From Sphingomonas sp. URHD0057 (GTDB lineage: Bacteria; Pseudomonadota; Alphaproteobacteria; Sphingomonadales; Sphingomonadaceae), in assembly GCF_000620665.1 (NCBI RefSeq), contig NZ_KK211162.1, positions 310,001 to 374,000 of the forward strand: 64,000 bases of DNA, read 5' to 3'. Below the pieces are notes generated by a model. It was not told where the DNA came from. It saw nothing but the letters and a program-made list of their open reading frames with translations, and searched no databases. The translations under genes and the position numbers were made by a program. Shown here one piece after another: positions 18,094 through 26,603 of the stretch. Position 1 is the first letter of the stretch. The number at the start of each line of letters is the position of its first letter.

Positions 18094-20145
18094 ATGGCCG
18101 AGCGCGACCCGGGCAAGGTGTCCGCAAAGGTGGACTGGCGCGAGGTCGCAAGGCTGGTTCTGACCAGTCGCGAGATGGATCGCCTCGAGGAGGAGGAGCT
18201 CGCGCCGGCCAAGAAGGTTCTCTACCAATTCTCGGCCCGCGGCCATGACCTCGCCCAGGTGCTGCTGGGACTTCACCTGAAGGACGGCGACGCGGCCTGC
18301 GGATATTATCGCTCGCGGCCGCTGCTGCTCGCGCTCGGGGTGCCGCTTGCCGACGCGCTCGGTTCGGGCATGGGCCTTGCCGGAGGATACTCCGACGGCC
18401 GTGATATCGGCGTCGTCTTCAATTATCCCAACCCGGGCGGGGCGCATGCGCTGCCGATGTGCGGCGGGGTCGGCGCGCAATACACGCCGGCGGCCGGTTG
18501 GGCGCAGGCGATCGCGTACAAGCAGACAGTGTTGGGAGAGGGACCGGAAGACTCGATCGCGCTGGTGCTCGGAGGCGACGCGAGCTGTGCCACGGGCGGA
18601 TTTTGGTCGGCGCTAACTATTGCAACTACACAACAGTTGCCGTTGCTAATTTACGTCGAGGACAATGGCTACGGAATCTCGGTTCCCTCGGAATATCAAA
18701 CACCTGGCAGGGATATCGCGGCGAATCTCGCCAGCTTTTCGGGCCTGACCATCTTCAACGGCGACGGCACGGACCCGTCCGAAGTGTCCGGCCTGATCGA
18801 CGAGGCTGTGGCGCACGTCCGGACGAGGCGCGCGCCGGCGCTGCTGCGCGTGACCGTTCCACGTCTCGAAGGGCATAGTTTCCAGGATACGCAAACCTAC
18901 AAGTCGGAAGCCGAAGTGAAGGCCGAATGGGCGCGCGATCCGCTACCGAAGCTCAAGACCTTCGTCGCCAAGCTCCAGATCGGCGATGAGCAATGGAGCG
19001 ACCTCGAGCGCCACGCCGCGTGGCAGGTCGAGGCCGCGCGGGTCGAGGCCGAGGCGCGCGGCGTCTCGTCGCCCGAAACGGTCACCAGCCAGGTCTTCTT
19101 CGAAGGCGACCTGCAGCAGATCGGCGGCCGTGCCGGCCTCGGCCTCGACGGCACGACTGACCAGCCCACCGGCTCGGGCCAGCGGCTCAACATGGTCACC
19201 GCGCTCCGCCGCACGCTGGAGCAGGAGCTCGAGGCGAACCCGCGGGTGCTGCTGTTCGGCGAGGACATCGGTCCGAAGGGGGGTGTCCACGCCGTGACGC
19301 TCGGCCTGCAGGACAAGTTCGGGCGCGATCGCGTGTTCGACACCTCGCTCAACGAGGAAGGGATCGTCGGCCGCGCGGTTGGCATGGCGCTGGCGGGCCT
19401 GATGCCAGTGCCCGAGATCCAGTTCCGCAAATATGCCGAGCCGGCGACCGAGCAGATCCACGATTGCGGCACGATGCGCTGGCGCACGCACAACCGCTTC
19501 GCCGCGCCGATGGTGCTGCGCGTGCCGGGTGGCTTCTTCAAGTGCGGCGACCCGTGGCATTCGATGACCAACGAGGTCGAGTTCGTGCACAATCCGGGCT
19601 GGAAGGTCGCGGTGCCGTCCAACGCCGAAGATGCGGTCGGCCTTTTGCGTGGAAGCCTGCGCGGCAACGACCCGGTGTTGTTCTTCGAGCATCGCGCGAT
19701 GCTCGATGACGCCTGGGCGCGGCGCCCGTGGCCGGGCGACGATTATGTGCTGCCGTTTGGCCGAGCGAAGAAGACGCGGGAGGGCGACCGGATCACCATC
19801 GTCACCTGGGGCGCGATGGTGCCGCGCTGCGAGGCAGCGGCGGAAGGGATCAGCGCCGATGTCATCGACCTCCGCACTTTGATGCCGTGGGACAGCGAGA
19901 CGGTGCTCGACAGCGTCCGCCGCACCCGCCGCTGCCTGATCGTGCACGAGGACCTGCGCACCGGCGGCTTCGGCGCGGAGATCGCGGCGGTCGTTGCCGA
20001 TGAGGCGTTCCTCGACCTCGACGCGCCGGTTGCGCGCGTGACCATGCCCGATATCCCAAGCCCGCATCATCCCAAGTTGATGGAGTGGGCGCTGCCGTCC
20101 CCGGCGAGCATCCGCGCGGAAATCGACCGGCTGGCGGGCTTCTAG
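18094..20145 (+). CDS. Fused alpha/beta E1 component of a 2-oxoacid dehydrogenase complex
   Basis: 683 residues. The N-terminal half is an E1 alpha chain with a thiamine-diphosphate site (GGDASCATG ... EDNGYGIS, about residues 160-196). The C-terminal half is an E1 beta chain (LFGEDIGPKGGVHAVTLGL ... FDTSLNEEGIVGRAVGMAL ... LRVPGGFFKCGDPWHS). It belongs to the branched-chain/aromatic 2-oxoacid group. With the aminotransferase before it and E2 after it, it probably oxidatively decarboxylates phenylpyruvate to phenylacetyl-CoA; a branched-chain substrate is the alternative. The E3 gene is not in this window. Start: ATG two bases after the aminotransferase stop. Confidence 0.88.
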   Translation: MAERDPGKVSAKVDWREVARLVLTSREMDRLEEEELAPAKKVLYQFSARGHDLAQVLLGLHLKDGDAACGYYRSRPLLLALGVPLADALGSGMGLAGGYSDGRDIGVVFNYPNPGGAHALPMCGGVGAQYTPAAGWAQAIAYKQTVLGEGPEDSIALVLGGDASCATGGFWSALTIATTQQLPLLIYVEDNGYGISVPSEYQTPGRDIAANLASFSGLTIFNGDGTDPSEVSGLIDEAVAHVRTRRAPALLRVTVPRLEGHSFQDTQTYKSEAEVKAEWARDPLPKLKTFVAKLQIGDEQWSDLERHAAWQVEAARVEAEARGVSSPETVTSQVFFEGDLQQIGGRAGLGLDGTTDQPTGSGQRLNMVTALRRTLEQELEANPRVLLFGEDIGPKGGVHAVTLGLQDKFGRDRVFDTSLNEEGIVGRAVGMALAGLMPVPEIQFRKYAEPATEQIHDCGTMRWRTHNRFAAPMVLRVPGGFFKCGDPWHSMTNEVEFVHNPGWKVAVPSNAEDAVGLLRGSLRGNDPVLFFEHRAMLDDAWARRPWPGDDYVLPFGRAKKTREGDRITIVTWGAMVPRCEAAAEGISADVIDLRTLMPWDSETVLDSVRRTRRCLIVHEDLRTGGFGAEIAAVVADEAFLDLDAPVARVTMPDIPSPHHPKLMEWALPSPASIRAEIDRLAGF

Positions 20146-20194
20146 CGTGCTGCGCCGCCCCCTCCACCACCGAACTCCGCTCGGCGGTCCCCCT

Positions 20195-20213
20195 CCCCCA
20201 GAAAAGCTGGGGG
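20195..20213. promoter_or_regulatory. Hairpin overlapping the ribosome-site region of the E2 gene
   Basis: CCCCCAG (20195-20201) pairs with CTGGGGG (20207-20213) around a 5-base loop. It ends 7 bases before the GTG start of the E2 gene and contains the only purine-rich stretch there. It could lower E2 translation or slow ribosomes between E1 and E2. There is no U-tract, so it is not a terminator. Confidence 0.45.
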
Positions 20214-20220
20214 CGGAATA

Positions 20221-21426
20221 GTGATCGAAGTCCGCGTCCCTGACGAGCAGGAGGGCACCAAGGCGGTCGTTCGCGCCTGGCTGAAGGCAGTTGGTGATGC
20301 GGTCGCGGAGAATGATCCGCTCGTCGAGCTCGAGACCGACAAGGTGACCCAGGAGGTGCCGGCGCCGGCGACGGGGGTGCTGGCGGAGATCGTGCTCGAC
20401 ACGGACGCGGAGGCGGTGCCGGGCGCGCTGCTGGCGAGGATTGAGACTGACGTTGAGCAACACTCAACCGTTCGCCCTGAGCCTGTCGAAGGGCTGTCCT
20501 CTCCTTCTGGTCTTAGTCAAGAAAAACAGTCCTTCGACAAGCTCAGGACGAACGGTGAGAGTGAAACGCGTCTCTCACCATCCGTCCGCCGCGCATGCCA
20601 ACAGCACGGCATCGACCCGGCGCGGATCGAGGGGACCGGACGCAATGGCCGGGTCACCCGCGAAGACGTCGATCGCGCGGTCGCGTCGGCGACCGTCGTC
20701 ACGGTGGGCGAGCCTTCGACCGCGCAGCCGCGCAAGTTCGCCGGCGGCGACATTCCGCACGACCGCATGCGCCTGGCCATCGCCGAGAACATGGCGCGCG
20801 CCGTCGCCGAGCAACCGCATGTCACCGCTGTATTCGAGGCCGACTTTTCCGCGGTCGCAGCGCACAAGGCCGCGCTTGCGGCGAACGGCACCAGGCTCAG
20901 CTACACGGCATATATCGTCAAAGCCGCGGCCGAAGCGATGGCGGTCGCGCCGGCGATCAACGGCCGCTGGGAAAAGGATCGCATCGCCATCGCGCCGACG
21001 ATCGACATCGGCGTCGGCACCGCGCTCGGCGAGAAGGGCCTTGTGGTCCCGGTGGTCAAGGATTCCGGCTCGCTCAGCCTCGAACAGATCGGGGCGAAGC
21101 TCGACGACCTTACCCGCCGCGCCCGCGACGGCAAGCTCGACCGGGCGGATGTGTCGGGCGGCAGCTTCACCATCTCCAACCATGGCGTGTCAGGCTCGCT
21201 CCTCGCAGCACCGATCATTCTTCACCAGGGGCAGGCTGCGATCCTCGGCGTGGGCAAGCTCGAGAAGCGCGTCGTCGTCCGCGAACTCGATGGCGAGGAT
21301 GCAATGGTGATCCTGCCGATGGCCTATGTGACTCTGACCATCGATCATCGCGTGGTCGACGGCCACCAGACCAATGCGTGGCTCAGCCGCTTCGTCGAAA
21401 TCCTCGAGAATTGGCCGGCGCCTTAG
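20221..21426 (+). CDS. E2 dihydrolipoyl acyltransferase with an in-frame repeat insertion
   Basis: 401 residues starting at GTG. Residues 1-75 are a lipoyl domain with the lipoylated lysine in ETDKVTQEV (Lys41). Residues ~118-155 are the E1/E3-binding domain (SPSVRRACQQHGIDP...GRVTREDV). Residues ~175-401 are the acyltransferase core with DHRVVDG (His376, Asp380). Residues ~81-117, in the flexible linker, read VRPEPVEG ... SFDKLRTNG: this is the translation of a palindromic repeat element (20461-20562). It is the partner of the fused E1 76 bases upstream. Confidence 0.9.
   Translation: MIEVRVPDEQEGTKAVVRAWLKAVGDAVAENDPLVELETDKVTQEVPAPATGVLAEIVLDTDAEAVPGALLARIETDVEQHSTVRPEPVEGLSSPSGLSQEKQSFDKLRTNGESETRLSPSVRRACQQHGIDPARIEGTGRNGRVTREDVDRAVASATVVTVGEPSTAQPRKFAGGDIPHDRMRLAIAENMARAVAEQPHVTAVFEADFSAVAAHKAALAANGTRLSYTAYIVKAAAEAMAVAPAINGRWEKDRIAIAPTIDIGVGTALGEKGLVVPVVKDSGSLSLEQIGAKLDDLTRRARDGKLDRADVSGGSFTISNHGVSGSLLAAPIILHQGQAAILGVGKLEKRVVVRELDGEDAMVILPMAYVTLTIDHRVVDGHQTNAWLSRFVEILENWPAP
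20461..20562 (+). repeat. REP-type palindromic element translated in frame within the E2 linker
   Basis: Left arm CCGTTCGCCCTGAGCCTGTC (from 20468, continuing GAAGG) pairs with right arm CCTTCGACAAGCTCAGGACG (from 20531, continuing AACGG). The unit keeps the reading frame and adds about 34-37 residues with the hallmark peptides VRPEPVEG and SFDKLRTNG. This repeat family is widespread in sphingomonads and other proteobacteria. Confidence 0.9.
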
Positions 21427-21447
21427 GCGCCAAGTCCAGCCGCATAG

Positions 21448-22164
21448 CTATGACAGAAACGAGCGGATGAAGGGGCTCGCGGGCTGGCTCGCGATTTCTT
21501 CCGGCCCGGCGAATTGCTCGATGCTGCCTTGATTGAGGATGGCCACGCGGTCGGCGAGACCGAAGGCTTCCTCGTGGTCGTGAGTGACGAAGATCGAAGT
21601 CAGCCCAAGCTCATTGTGGATTTCCCGCAGCGCCACGCGCAGCTCGCGGCGAACCTTGGCGTCGAGCGCTCCGAAGGGCTCGTCGAGCAGGAGGATGCGC
21701 GGCTCCCGTGCCAGCGCGCGGGCGAGGGCAACGCGCTGACGCTGGCCGCCGGAAAGCTGGTTGGGGTAGCGTTTGCCAAGGCCCGGCAGCTGGACGAGAA
21801 CGAGCAGCTCCTCGACCCGGTCGCGGGTCAACTTGCGTGACGGCCGCTGCGATCGCTTCATCACGTTCAGTCCGAAGGCGATGTTCTGCGCGACGGTCAT
21901 GTGGCCAAACAGGGCATAATGCTGGAACACGAAGCCGATGCCGCGCGAGGCCGGCTGGTCCCGGGTCACGTCGCGCTCCCCGAACCTTATCTTGCCCTCC
22001 TCGGGCACTTCGAGACCGGCGAGGATGCGCAGCAGGGTGGTCTTGCCCGAGCCGGAGGGTCCAAGCAGCGCCACGAACTCGCCATTGGCGATCTCGAGCG
22101 AGACGTCGTTCAGCGCCGGATACGCGGAAAAGGTTTTCGAGACATGCTCGACCCGGATCGACAT
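21448..22164 (-). CDS. cysA: Sulfate/thiosulfate ABC transporter ATPase CysA, short form
   Basis: 238 residues with Walker [11 protein letters not shown]-loop [12 protein letters not shown], signature [15 protein letters not shown] and Walker [12 protein letters not shown]. It energises sulfate import with CysT and CysW. Classical CysA proteins are ~350 residues with a C-terminal regulatory (TOBE-like) domain; that domain is absent here and the frame stops cleanly after FIRSFLS. The ATG at 22164 is one base past the cysW stop, the tight junction expected in the operon; open frame further upstream is shadow coding. Confidence 0.92.
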   Translation of the reverse strand: MSIRVEHVSKTFSAYPALNDVSLEIANGEFVALLGPSGSGKTTLLRILAGLEVPEEGKIRFGERDVTRDQPASRGIGFVFQHYALFGHMTVAQNIAFGLNVMKRSQRPSRKLTRDRVEELLVLVQLPGLGKRYPNQLSGGQRQRVALARALAREPRILLLDEPFGALDAKVRRELRVALREIHNELGLTSIFVTHDHEEAFGLADRVAILNQGSIEQFAGPEEIASQPASPFIRSFLS

Positions 22165-22165
22165 G

Positions 22166-23005
22166 TCAGAGATGGCGTGCGGCGATCTCGTCGCGGTGTC
22201 GCCACTCGAGTCCAGACTTGAGCGTGAGGGTGACGAGCGCGAGAAGAGTAAGGAGCGAGGCGACGGCAAAGGCGGCGACAAAGTCGTAGTCATTGTAAAG
22301 AGCCTCAACTTGCAGCGGCATGGTGTTGGTCTCGCCGCGGATGTGACCGGAAACGACGCTGACCGCTCCAAACTCCCCCATCGCCCGAGCGTTGCATAGC
22401 AGCACGCCGTAGAGGAGTCCGAAGCGGATATTGGGAAGGGTGACGCGCCAGAAGGTTTGCCAGCCCGAGGCACCGAGAGTGAGCGCCGCTTCCTCGTCGG
22501 CGCGCCCTTGGCTTTGCATCAGGGGGATCAGCTGGCGAGCGACGAACGGGAAGGTGACGAACACCGTCGCCAGCACCAGGCCGGGCAGAGCGAAGATGAT
22601 GCGGATGTCGTGATCGCCGAGCCACGGCCCGAACCAGCCTTGCGCTCCGAACAGGAGGACGAAGACGAGGCCGGAAACCACCGGCGAGACCGAAAAGGGG
22701 ATCTCGATCAGCGCGATCAGCGCTGCCTTGCCGCGGAAATCGAACTTGGCGATCGCCCAGGCGGCGGCGATCCCGAAGACGGTGTTCAACGGAACCGAGA
22801 TGGCGGCGACGAGCAGGGTCAGCTTGATCGAGGCGCGTGCGTCATGGTCGGAGATTGCCGCGAGCCACAGCTGCCAGCCCTTGCGGAAGGCTTCGGCCAG
22901 CACCGCCCCCAGCGGGAGCAGCAGCATCAGCGCTACATAAGCGACCGCAACGGCGATCAGCAGCGCCTTGGCGGCGGGCGGCTCGCGCAGGCCCCGAGCG
23001 GTCAT
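22166..23005 (-). CDS. cysW: Sulfate ABC transporter permease CysW
   Basis: 279 residues with six membrane helices and the EAA-type permease loop ([20 protein letters not shown]). The pattern [23 protein letters not shown] is typical of CysW. It is the third gene in sbp-cysT-cysW-cysA, overlapping cysT by one base. Confidence 0.94.
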   Translation of the reverse strand: MTARGLREPPAAKALLIAVAVAYVALMLLLPLGAVLAEAFRKGWQLWLAAISDHDARASIKLTLLVAAISVPLNTVFGIAAAWAIAKFDFRGKAALIALIEIPFSVSPVVSGLVFVLLFGAQGWFGPWLGDHDIRIIFALPGLVLATVFVTFPFVARQLIPLMQSQGRADEEAALTLGASGWQTFWRVTLPNIRFGLLYGVLLCNARAMGEFGAVSVVSGHIRGETNTMPLQVEALYNDYDFVAAFAVASLLTLLALVTLTLKSGLEWRHRDEIAARHL

Positions 23006-23844
23006 CAGCCGAGCCTCCGCGCCTGCCAGTGCTGGAGCAGGTTGAGGACGAGCAGCACGGCGAAGGAAATGATGAGCATGACGCAGGCGATCGCCGCCGC
23101 GCCGGCATAATCATATTCCTCGAGCTGGGTGACGATCAGCAGCGGCGCGATCTCCGACTTGAACGGCATGTTGCCGGCAATGAAGATGACCGAGCCATAT
23201 TCGCCCGCGCCGCGCGCGAAGGCGAGCGCGAAGCCGGTGGCGAGGGCAGGGGCGATCGCCGGAAAGATCACGCGGAAGAAGGTCTGGAGCCGGCTTGCGC
23301 CGAGCGTCAGCGCGGCCTCCTCGGTCTCGCTCGAAATTCCGGCCAGCACGGGTTCGACAGTGCGGACGACGAACGGCAGTCCGATGAAGGTCAACGCAAC
23401 CACAACGCCCGACGGCTTGTAGGCGATTGGCAAACCCGCAGGCTCGAGAAACCTCCCGAGGATGCCGGTGTCGGCATAGAGCGCGGTCAGCGCGATGCCG
23501 GCGACCGCGGTCGGCAGCGCGAACGGCAAGTCGATGAGCGCGCTCAGCAGCCGGCGCCCGCCGAAGCGGTAGCGCACCAGGACCCAGGCAACGAGCAGGC
23601 CGAACACGCAATTGACGGCTGCGGCGAGCGCGGCCGCGCCGAACGACAGCCGGTAGGCGGCGAGCGCGCGCGGCGAGAACGCCGACGTCCAGAATTCCCC
23701 GACGCCATTGCTCAGGCTTTTGACGAACACCGCGGAGAGCGGGATCAGGACGATCAGCGACAGCCACAGGATCGTGATGCCCAGCGACAGCCCGAACCCG
23801 GGGAGCGGGGAGTGGGCTCGCGAACGGTCTGCGCGGGGCATCAC
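23005..23844 (-). CDS. cysT: Sulfate ABC transporter permease CysT (CysU)
   Basis: 279 residues, polytopic. The EAA loop is [20 protein letters not shown] and the pattern [23 protein letters not shown] is diagnostic of CysT. It pairs with CysW to form the membrane channel. It follows sbp by 23 bases and is followed by cysW with a one-base overlap. Confidence 0.94.
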   Translation of the reverse strand: MMPRADRSRAHSPLPGFGLSLGITILWLSLIVLIPLSAVFVKSLSNGVGEFWTSAFSPRALAAYRLSFGAAALAAAVNCVFGLLVAWVLVRYRFGGRRLLSALIDLPFALPTAVAGIALTALYADTGILGRFLEPAGLPIAYKPSGVVVALTFIGLPFVVRTVEPVLAGISSETEEAALTLGASRLQTFFRVIFPAIAPALATGFALAFARGAGEYGSVIFIAGNMPFKSEIAPLLIVTQLEEYDYAGAAAIACVMLIISFAVLLVLNLLQHWQARRLG

Positions 23845-23867
23845 GAAGGCTTAGCGGGTTTTCGCGG

Positions 23868-24881
23868 TCAGCGCTTGGCGGCCGCGAACACCTGGTCGAA
23901 GGTGCCGCCGTCGTCGAAGTGAATATGCTGCGCCTTGGCCCAGCCGCCGAAGTTCTTGTTGATGTTGAACAGGCTCATGTTGGGAAACTGGCCTTTGAAG
24001 CGGGCGGCGACGGCGGCATTGCGCGGGCGGAAATAATTGTCGGCGATGATGAACTGCGCCGCCGGAGAATAGAGGAACTTGAGATAGGCCTCCGCCACGG
24101 CCCGGGTGCCGTGCTTGTCGACATTCTTGTCGACGACCGCGACCGGCGGCTCAGCCAGGATCGATACCGACGGATAGACGATGTCGAACTTGCCCCGGCC
24201 AAGATCGCGAACCGAAAGGAGGGCTTCGTTCTCCCACGCAATCAGGACGTCGCCCTGGCCGCGCTCGACAAACGTCGTGGTCGAGCCGCGAGCGCCGCTG
24301 TCAAGCACAGGGACGTTGCGGAAAAGCTTGGCCATGAAGCCGTTCGCCTTGGCCGGGGTGCCGTACTTGCGAAGCGCATAGCCGTAGGCCGCGAGATAGT
24401 TCCAGCGTGCTCCGCCGCTGGTCTTCGGGTTCGGAGTGATGACCTTGACGCCGGGGCGGATGAGGTCGTCCCAGTCGTTGATGTGCTCGGGGTTGCCGTG
24501 GCGAACGAGCAGGACGATCGTCGAATAATAAGGCGTGCTGTTGAACGGCAGCCGGGCCTGCCAGCCGGACTTGATGAGACCGCGCTGCGCGACCTCGTCG
24601 ACGTCGTAGGCAAGCGCGAGCGTGACAACGTCGGCGGGAAGCCCGTCGATCACCGCCCGCGCCTGCTTGCCGGAGCCGCCGTGGCTTTGCTTGACCGTCA
24701 CCTGCTGCTTGGTGCGGCCCGCCCAGGCCCTGGCGAAGGACGAGTTGATTTCCTGGTAGAGCTCGCGCGTCGGGTCGTATGAGACGTTGAGCAGCTCAGT
24801 TGGAGCGGCCATCGCAGGGACCGTTGTCAGGCTCCCTCCAACGACCGCGACCGCAACTGCAATTTTGAGCAAAGAACCCAT
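23868..24881 (-). CDS. sbp: Sulfate-binding periplasmic protein
   Basis: 337 residues with a signal peptide (cleavage near VPAMAA). Family signatures are present: [16 protein letters not shown] near the mature N terminus and [19 protein letters not shown], and a C-terminal region with NYFRPRN. It captures sulfate (or thiosulfate) and delivers it to CysTWA. First gene of the operon, with an AGGAGGGA ribosome site. The 110-base upstream gap has a short inverted repeat CTAGT-CAACA-ACTAG (from about 24928), a possible regulator site. Confidence 0.93.
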   Translation of the reverse strand: MGSLLKIAVAVAVVGGSLTTVPAMAAPTELLNVSYDPTRELYQEINSSFARAWAGRTKQQVTVKQSHGGSGKQARAVIDGLPADVVTLALAYDVDEVAQRGLIKSGWQARLPFNSTPYYSTIVLLVRHGNPEHINDWDDLIRPGVKVITPNPKTSGGARWNYLAAYGYALRKYGTPAKANGFMAKLFRNVPVLDSGARGSTTTFVERGQGDVLIAWENEALLSVRDLGRGKFDIVYPSVSILAEPPVAVVDKNVDKHGTRAVAEAYLKFLYSPAAQFIIADNYFRPRNAAVAARFKGQFPNMSLFNINKNFGGWAKAQHIHFDDGGTFDQVFAAAKR

Positions 24882-24991
24882 CGAGCGACTCCCTCCTGGT
24901 GGTTAGCCGCAACTCGCAGATTAAACTCTAGTCAACAACTAGGGAATAGCTCGCGTCGGCGCTGAATCCGCGCAATTCGTCGCAGCGGCGG

Positions 24992-25720
24992 CTATACCTC
25001 GATCACCGCATAGGGCTTCCCGAACAGCGGCCTGAGGACGAATTGCGCGACGTTGTAGACCGGCGTCCCACGCGGGGTTCTTCCCTCATATTTCCCGTGA
25101 TGGGCGTGACCGTGGAAGACCGCCTTCACATGGTCGAAGCGGTCGATCGGGTCGCACAACCGCTGCGAGCCGAGATATTGAAAGATCTCCTGCGGCTCGC
25201 CCTCGATGGTGCCGGTGATCGGGGAATAATGAAGCACCGCGACGCTGCGCTCGGTGCGCAAGGTCCGCAGCTGGTTCTCGAGCTTGCGCGCTTCGTTCAG
25301 CGCCTCGTCGACGAACGCCTTGGCGATCGGCTCGCCGAACGGCGCCAGCTCGCCGCGGCCGTAGCCGCCCATGAAGCCTTTGACGCCGGCGAAGCCGACG
25401 CCTTCGATCTCCACCGCCTGCTCGTCCAGCACTTTCATCCCGGCTTCGTGGAGGATCGCCGAGACCGTCTCGGGCTGGCCGCATTCATAGTCGTGATTGC
25501 CGAGCACGCCGACGACCGGGATCGCGCAGGCGCGGATGTCCTCGGCGAGGATCTCGGCCTCGCTGGTCTTGCCGAAGTTGGTCAGGTCCCCGCACAGCAC
25601 GAGCACGTCGGCAAGGTTGGAAATCTCCGTGAACAGCTCGCGGAACGGCGCGACGCTGTCCTCCATGACGTGCAGGTCGCCGATCGCGGCAACCCGCAGC
25701 CTGCCCTCGTCAGTCGCCAT
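24992..25720 (-). CDS. Calcineurin-like metallophosphoesterase
   Basis: 242 residues containing the full metallophosphoesterase motif set: GDLH near the N terminus, CGDLTNFG, GNHDYE, and the late HYSP and GHAHHGKYEG. Substrate unknown. The ATG at 25720 is chosen because the first motif begins 14 residues later. It overlaps the 3' end of the nucleotidyltransferase-like gene by 11 bases in the same direction, so the two are translated from one message and probably act on the same pathway. Confidence 0.85.
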   Translation of the reverse strand: MATDEGRLRVAAIGDLHVMEDSVAPFRELFTEISNLADVLVLCGDLTNFGKTSEAEILAEDIRACAIPVVGVLGNHDYECGQPETVSAILHEAGMKVLDEQAVEIEGVGFAGVKGFMGGYGRGELAPFGEPIAKAFVDEALNEARKLENQLRTLRTERSVAVLHYSPITGTIEGEPQEIFQYLGSQRLCDPIDRFDHVKAVFHGHAHHGKYEGRTPRGTPVYNVAQFVLRPLFGKPYAVIEV

Positions 25721-26492
25721 ATTGCTCTTCGAGATTGCCGACGGCGTCGGAGAAGCCCCATTGGTCGACGTCGATCGCATAGTCGCGGGGGGAGAAGATG
25801 CGGCCGCGGCAGACTTTCTTGCCGGGCCCTTTGACGTCATATTGATCGCGCAGCCGCTCGAGCAGCTCGTCCATCAGCCAGCGCGGGACCAGGTGGCGCT
25901 CGCTCGGATAGATGAAGCGGAAGTTGAGGACCGCCGTCAGCAGCACCTCCCAATAGAGCTCCATGTGGCTCAGCAGCTGCTTCCAGTCGATCGCCTCGTG
26001 GCACTTCAAGATCATGTGGGCGACGTCGGCCATGTCGTAGCGATGGTGGTCCTGGACGAAAATCTTCGACCAGATGAACTGGGTCGGCGGCACCAGCCGG
26101 ACGATCGCACCGAACAGCTCGGCCTTGGGCGCGCCGACGAACCATTCATCCGTGACGTGGGTGGTGACGGTCGGCATGTTGGTGATCACGTCGGTGAACA
26201 ACTCGCCGCGCGTGATCCGATAGAGCCAGCGCTCGTCGACGATCTCGACGTCGAAGCCGTGTTCCTTGAAGTAATGGAGCATCTTCAGCGCGTCGCCGGC
26301 CTTGGCGAAAACATCGACGTCCTTGGTCGGGCGATCGATCCCGGTGTAGCTCGCCAGCGCATAGGTGCCCGAGACCAGGAACGGAATGTGCGATTCCGCC
26401 ATCAGCTGGAGGACTTCGGAGTAAAAGGCTTCGGCGGCCGGGGGCGGCCTGATCAACGGCTCCTTCGGCCTCGTCTTGGTTTGCTGGTCCAT
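25710..26492 (-). CDS. Nucleotidyltransferase-fold protein, partner of the phosphoesterase
   Basis: 260 residues. The segment FLVSGTYALASYTGIDRPTKDVDVFAKAGD (in parts) carries the G-[ST] and D-x-D signature of the nucleotidyltransferase (MNT/AbiEii-like) fold, around residues 35-65. The rest is helical and has no recognised domain. The substrate is unknown; family members modify proteins, RNA or small molecules. It starts at 26492 and overlaps the metallophosphoesterase by 11 bases. A consensus EcfG promoter lies immediately upstream, so the pair may belong to the general stress regulon. Confidence 0.7.
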   Translation of the reverse strand: MDQQTKTRPKEPLIRPPPAAEAFYSEVLQLMAESHIPFLVSGTYALASYTGIDRPTKDVDVFAKAGDALKMLHYFKEHGFDVEIVDERWLYRITRGELFTDVITNMPTVTTHVTDEWFVGAPKAELFGAIVRLVPPTQFIWSKIFVQDHHRYDMADVAHMILKCHEAIDWKQLLSHMELYWEVLLTAVLNFRFIYPSERHLVPRWLMDELLERLRDQYDVKGPGKKVCRGRIFSPRDYAIDVDQWGFSDAVGNLEEQYGD

Positions 26493-26502
26493 GCGGAGCC
26501 TC

Positions 26503-26528
26503 AACGGGAGGCGCGAGGCGCGGGTTCC
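26503..26528 (-). promoter_or_regulatory. EcfG-consensus promoter of the nucleotidyltransferase/phosphoesterase pair
   Basis: On the minus strand GGAAC, 17 bases, then CGTT: a perfect match to the EcfG (general stress response) consensus GGAAC-N16/17-CGTT. Transcription would begin only a few bases before the ATG at 26492, giving a near-leaderless message. Confidence 0.45.
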
Positions 26529-26541
26529 GTTCGACGAACGG
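26527..26541. promoter_or_regulatory. 15-base palindrome between divergent genes, possible operator
   Basis: CCGTTCG-A-CGAACGG is a perfect 7-base inverted repeat around one base. It lies between the nucleotidyltransferase gene (minus) and the amidohydrolase gene (plus), and touches the -35 element of the candidate EcfG promoter. The binding protein is unknown. Confidence 0.35.
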
Positions 26542-26603
26542 CACCGAGTGTAACTTCCGGCGGCGAAACGACAATGCTAGCTCTCTCGCAAGGGAGGGCT
26601 TTC

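Noticed and set aside
20195-20213. Hairpin before the E2 gene as a terminator
   Set aside because: No U-tract follows and it lies between genes of the same operon, so a translational role is likelier.
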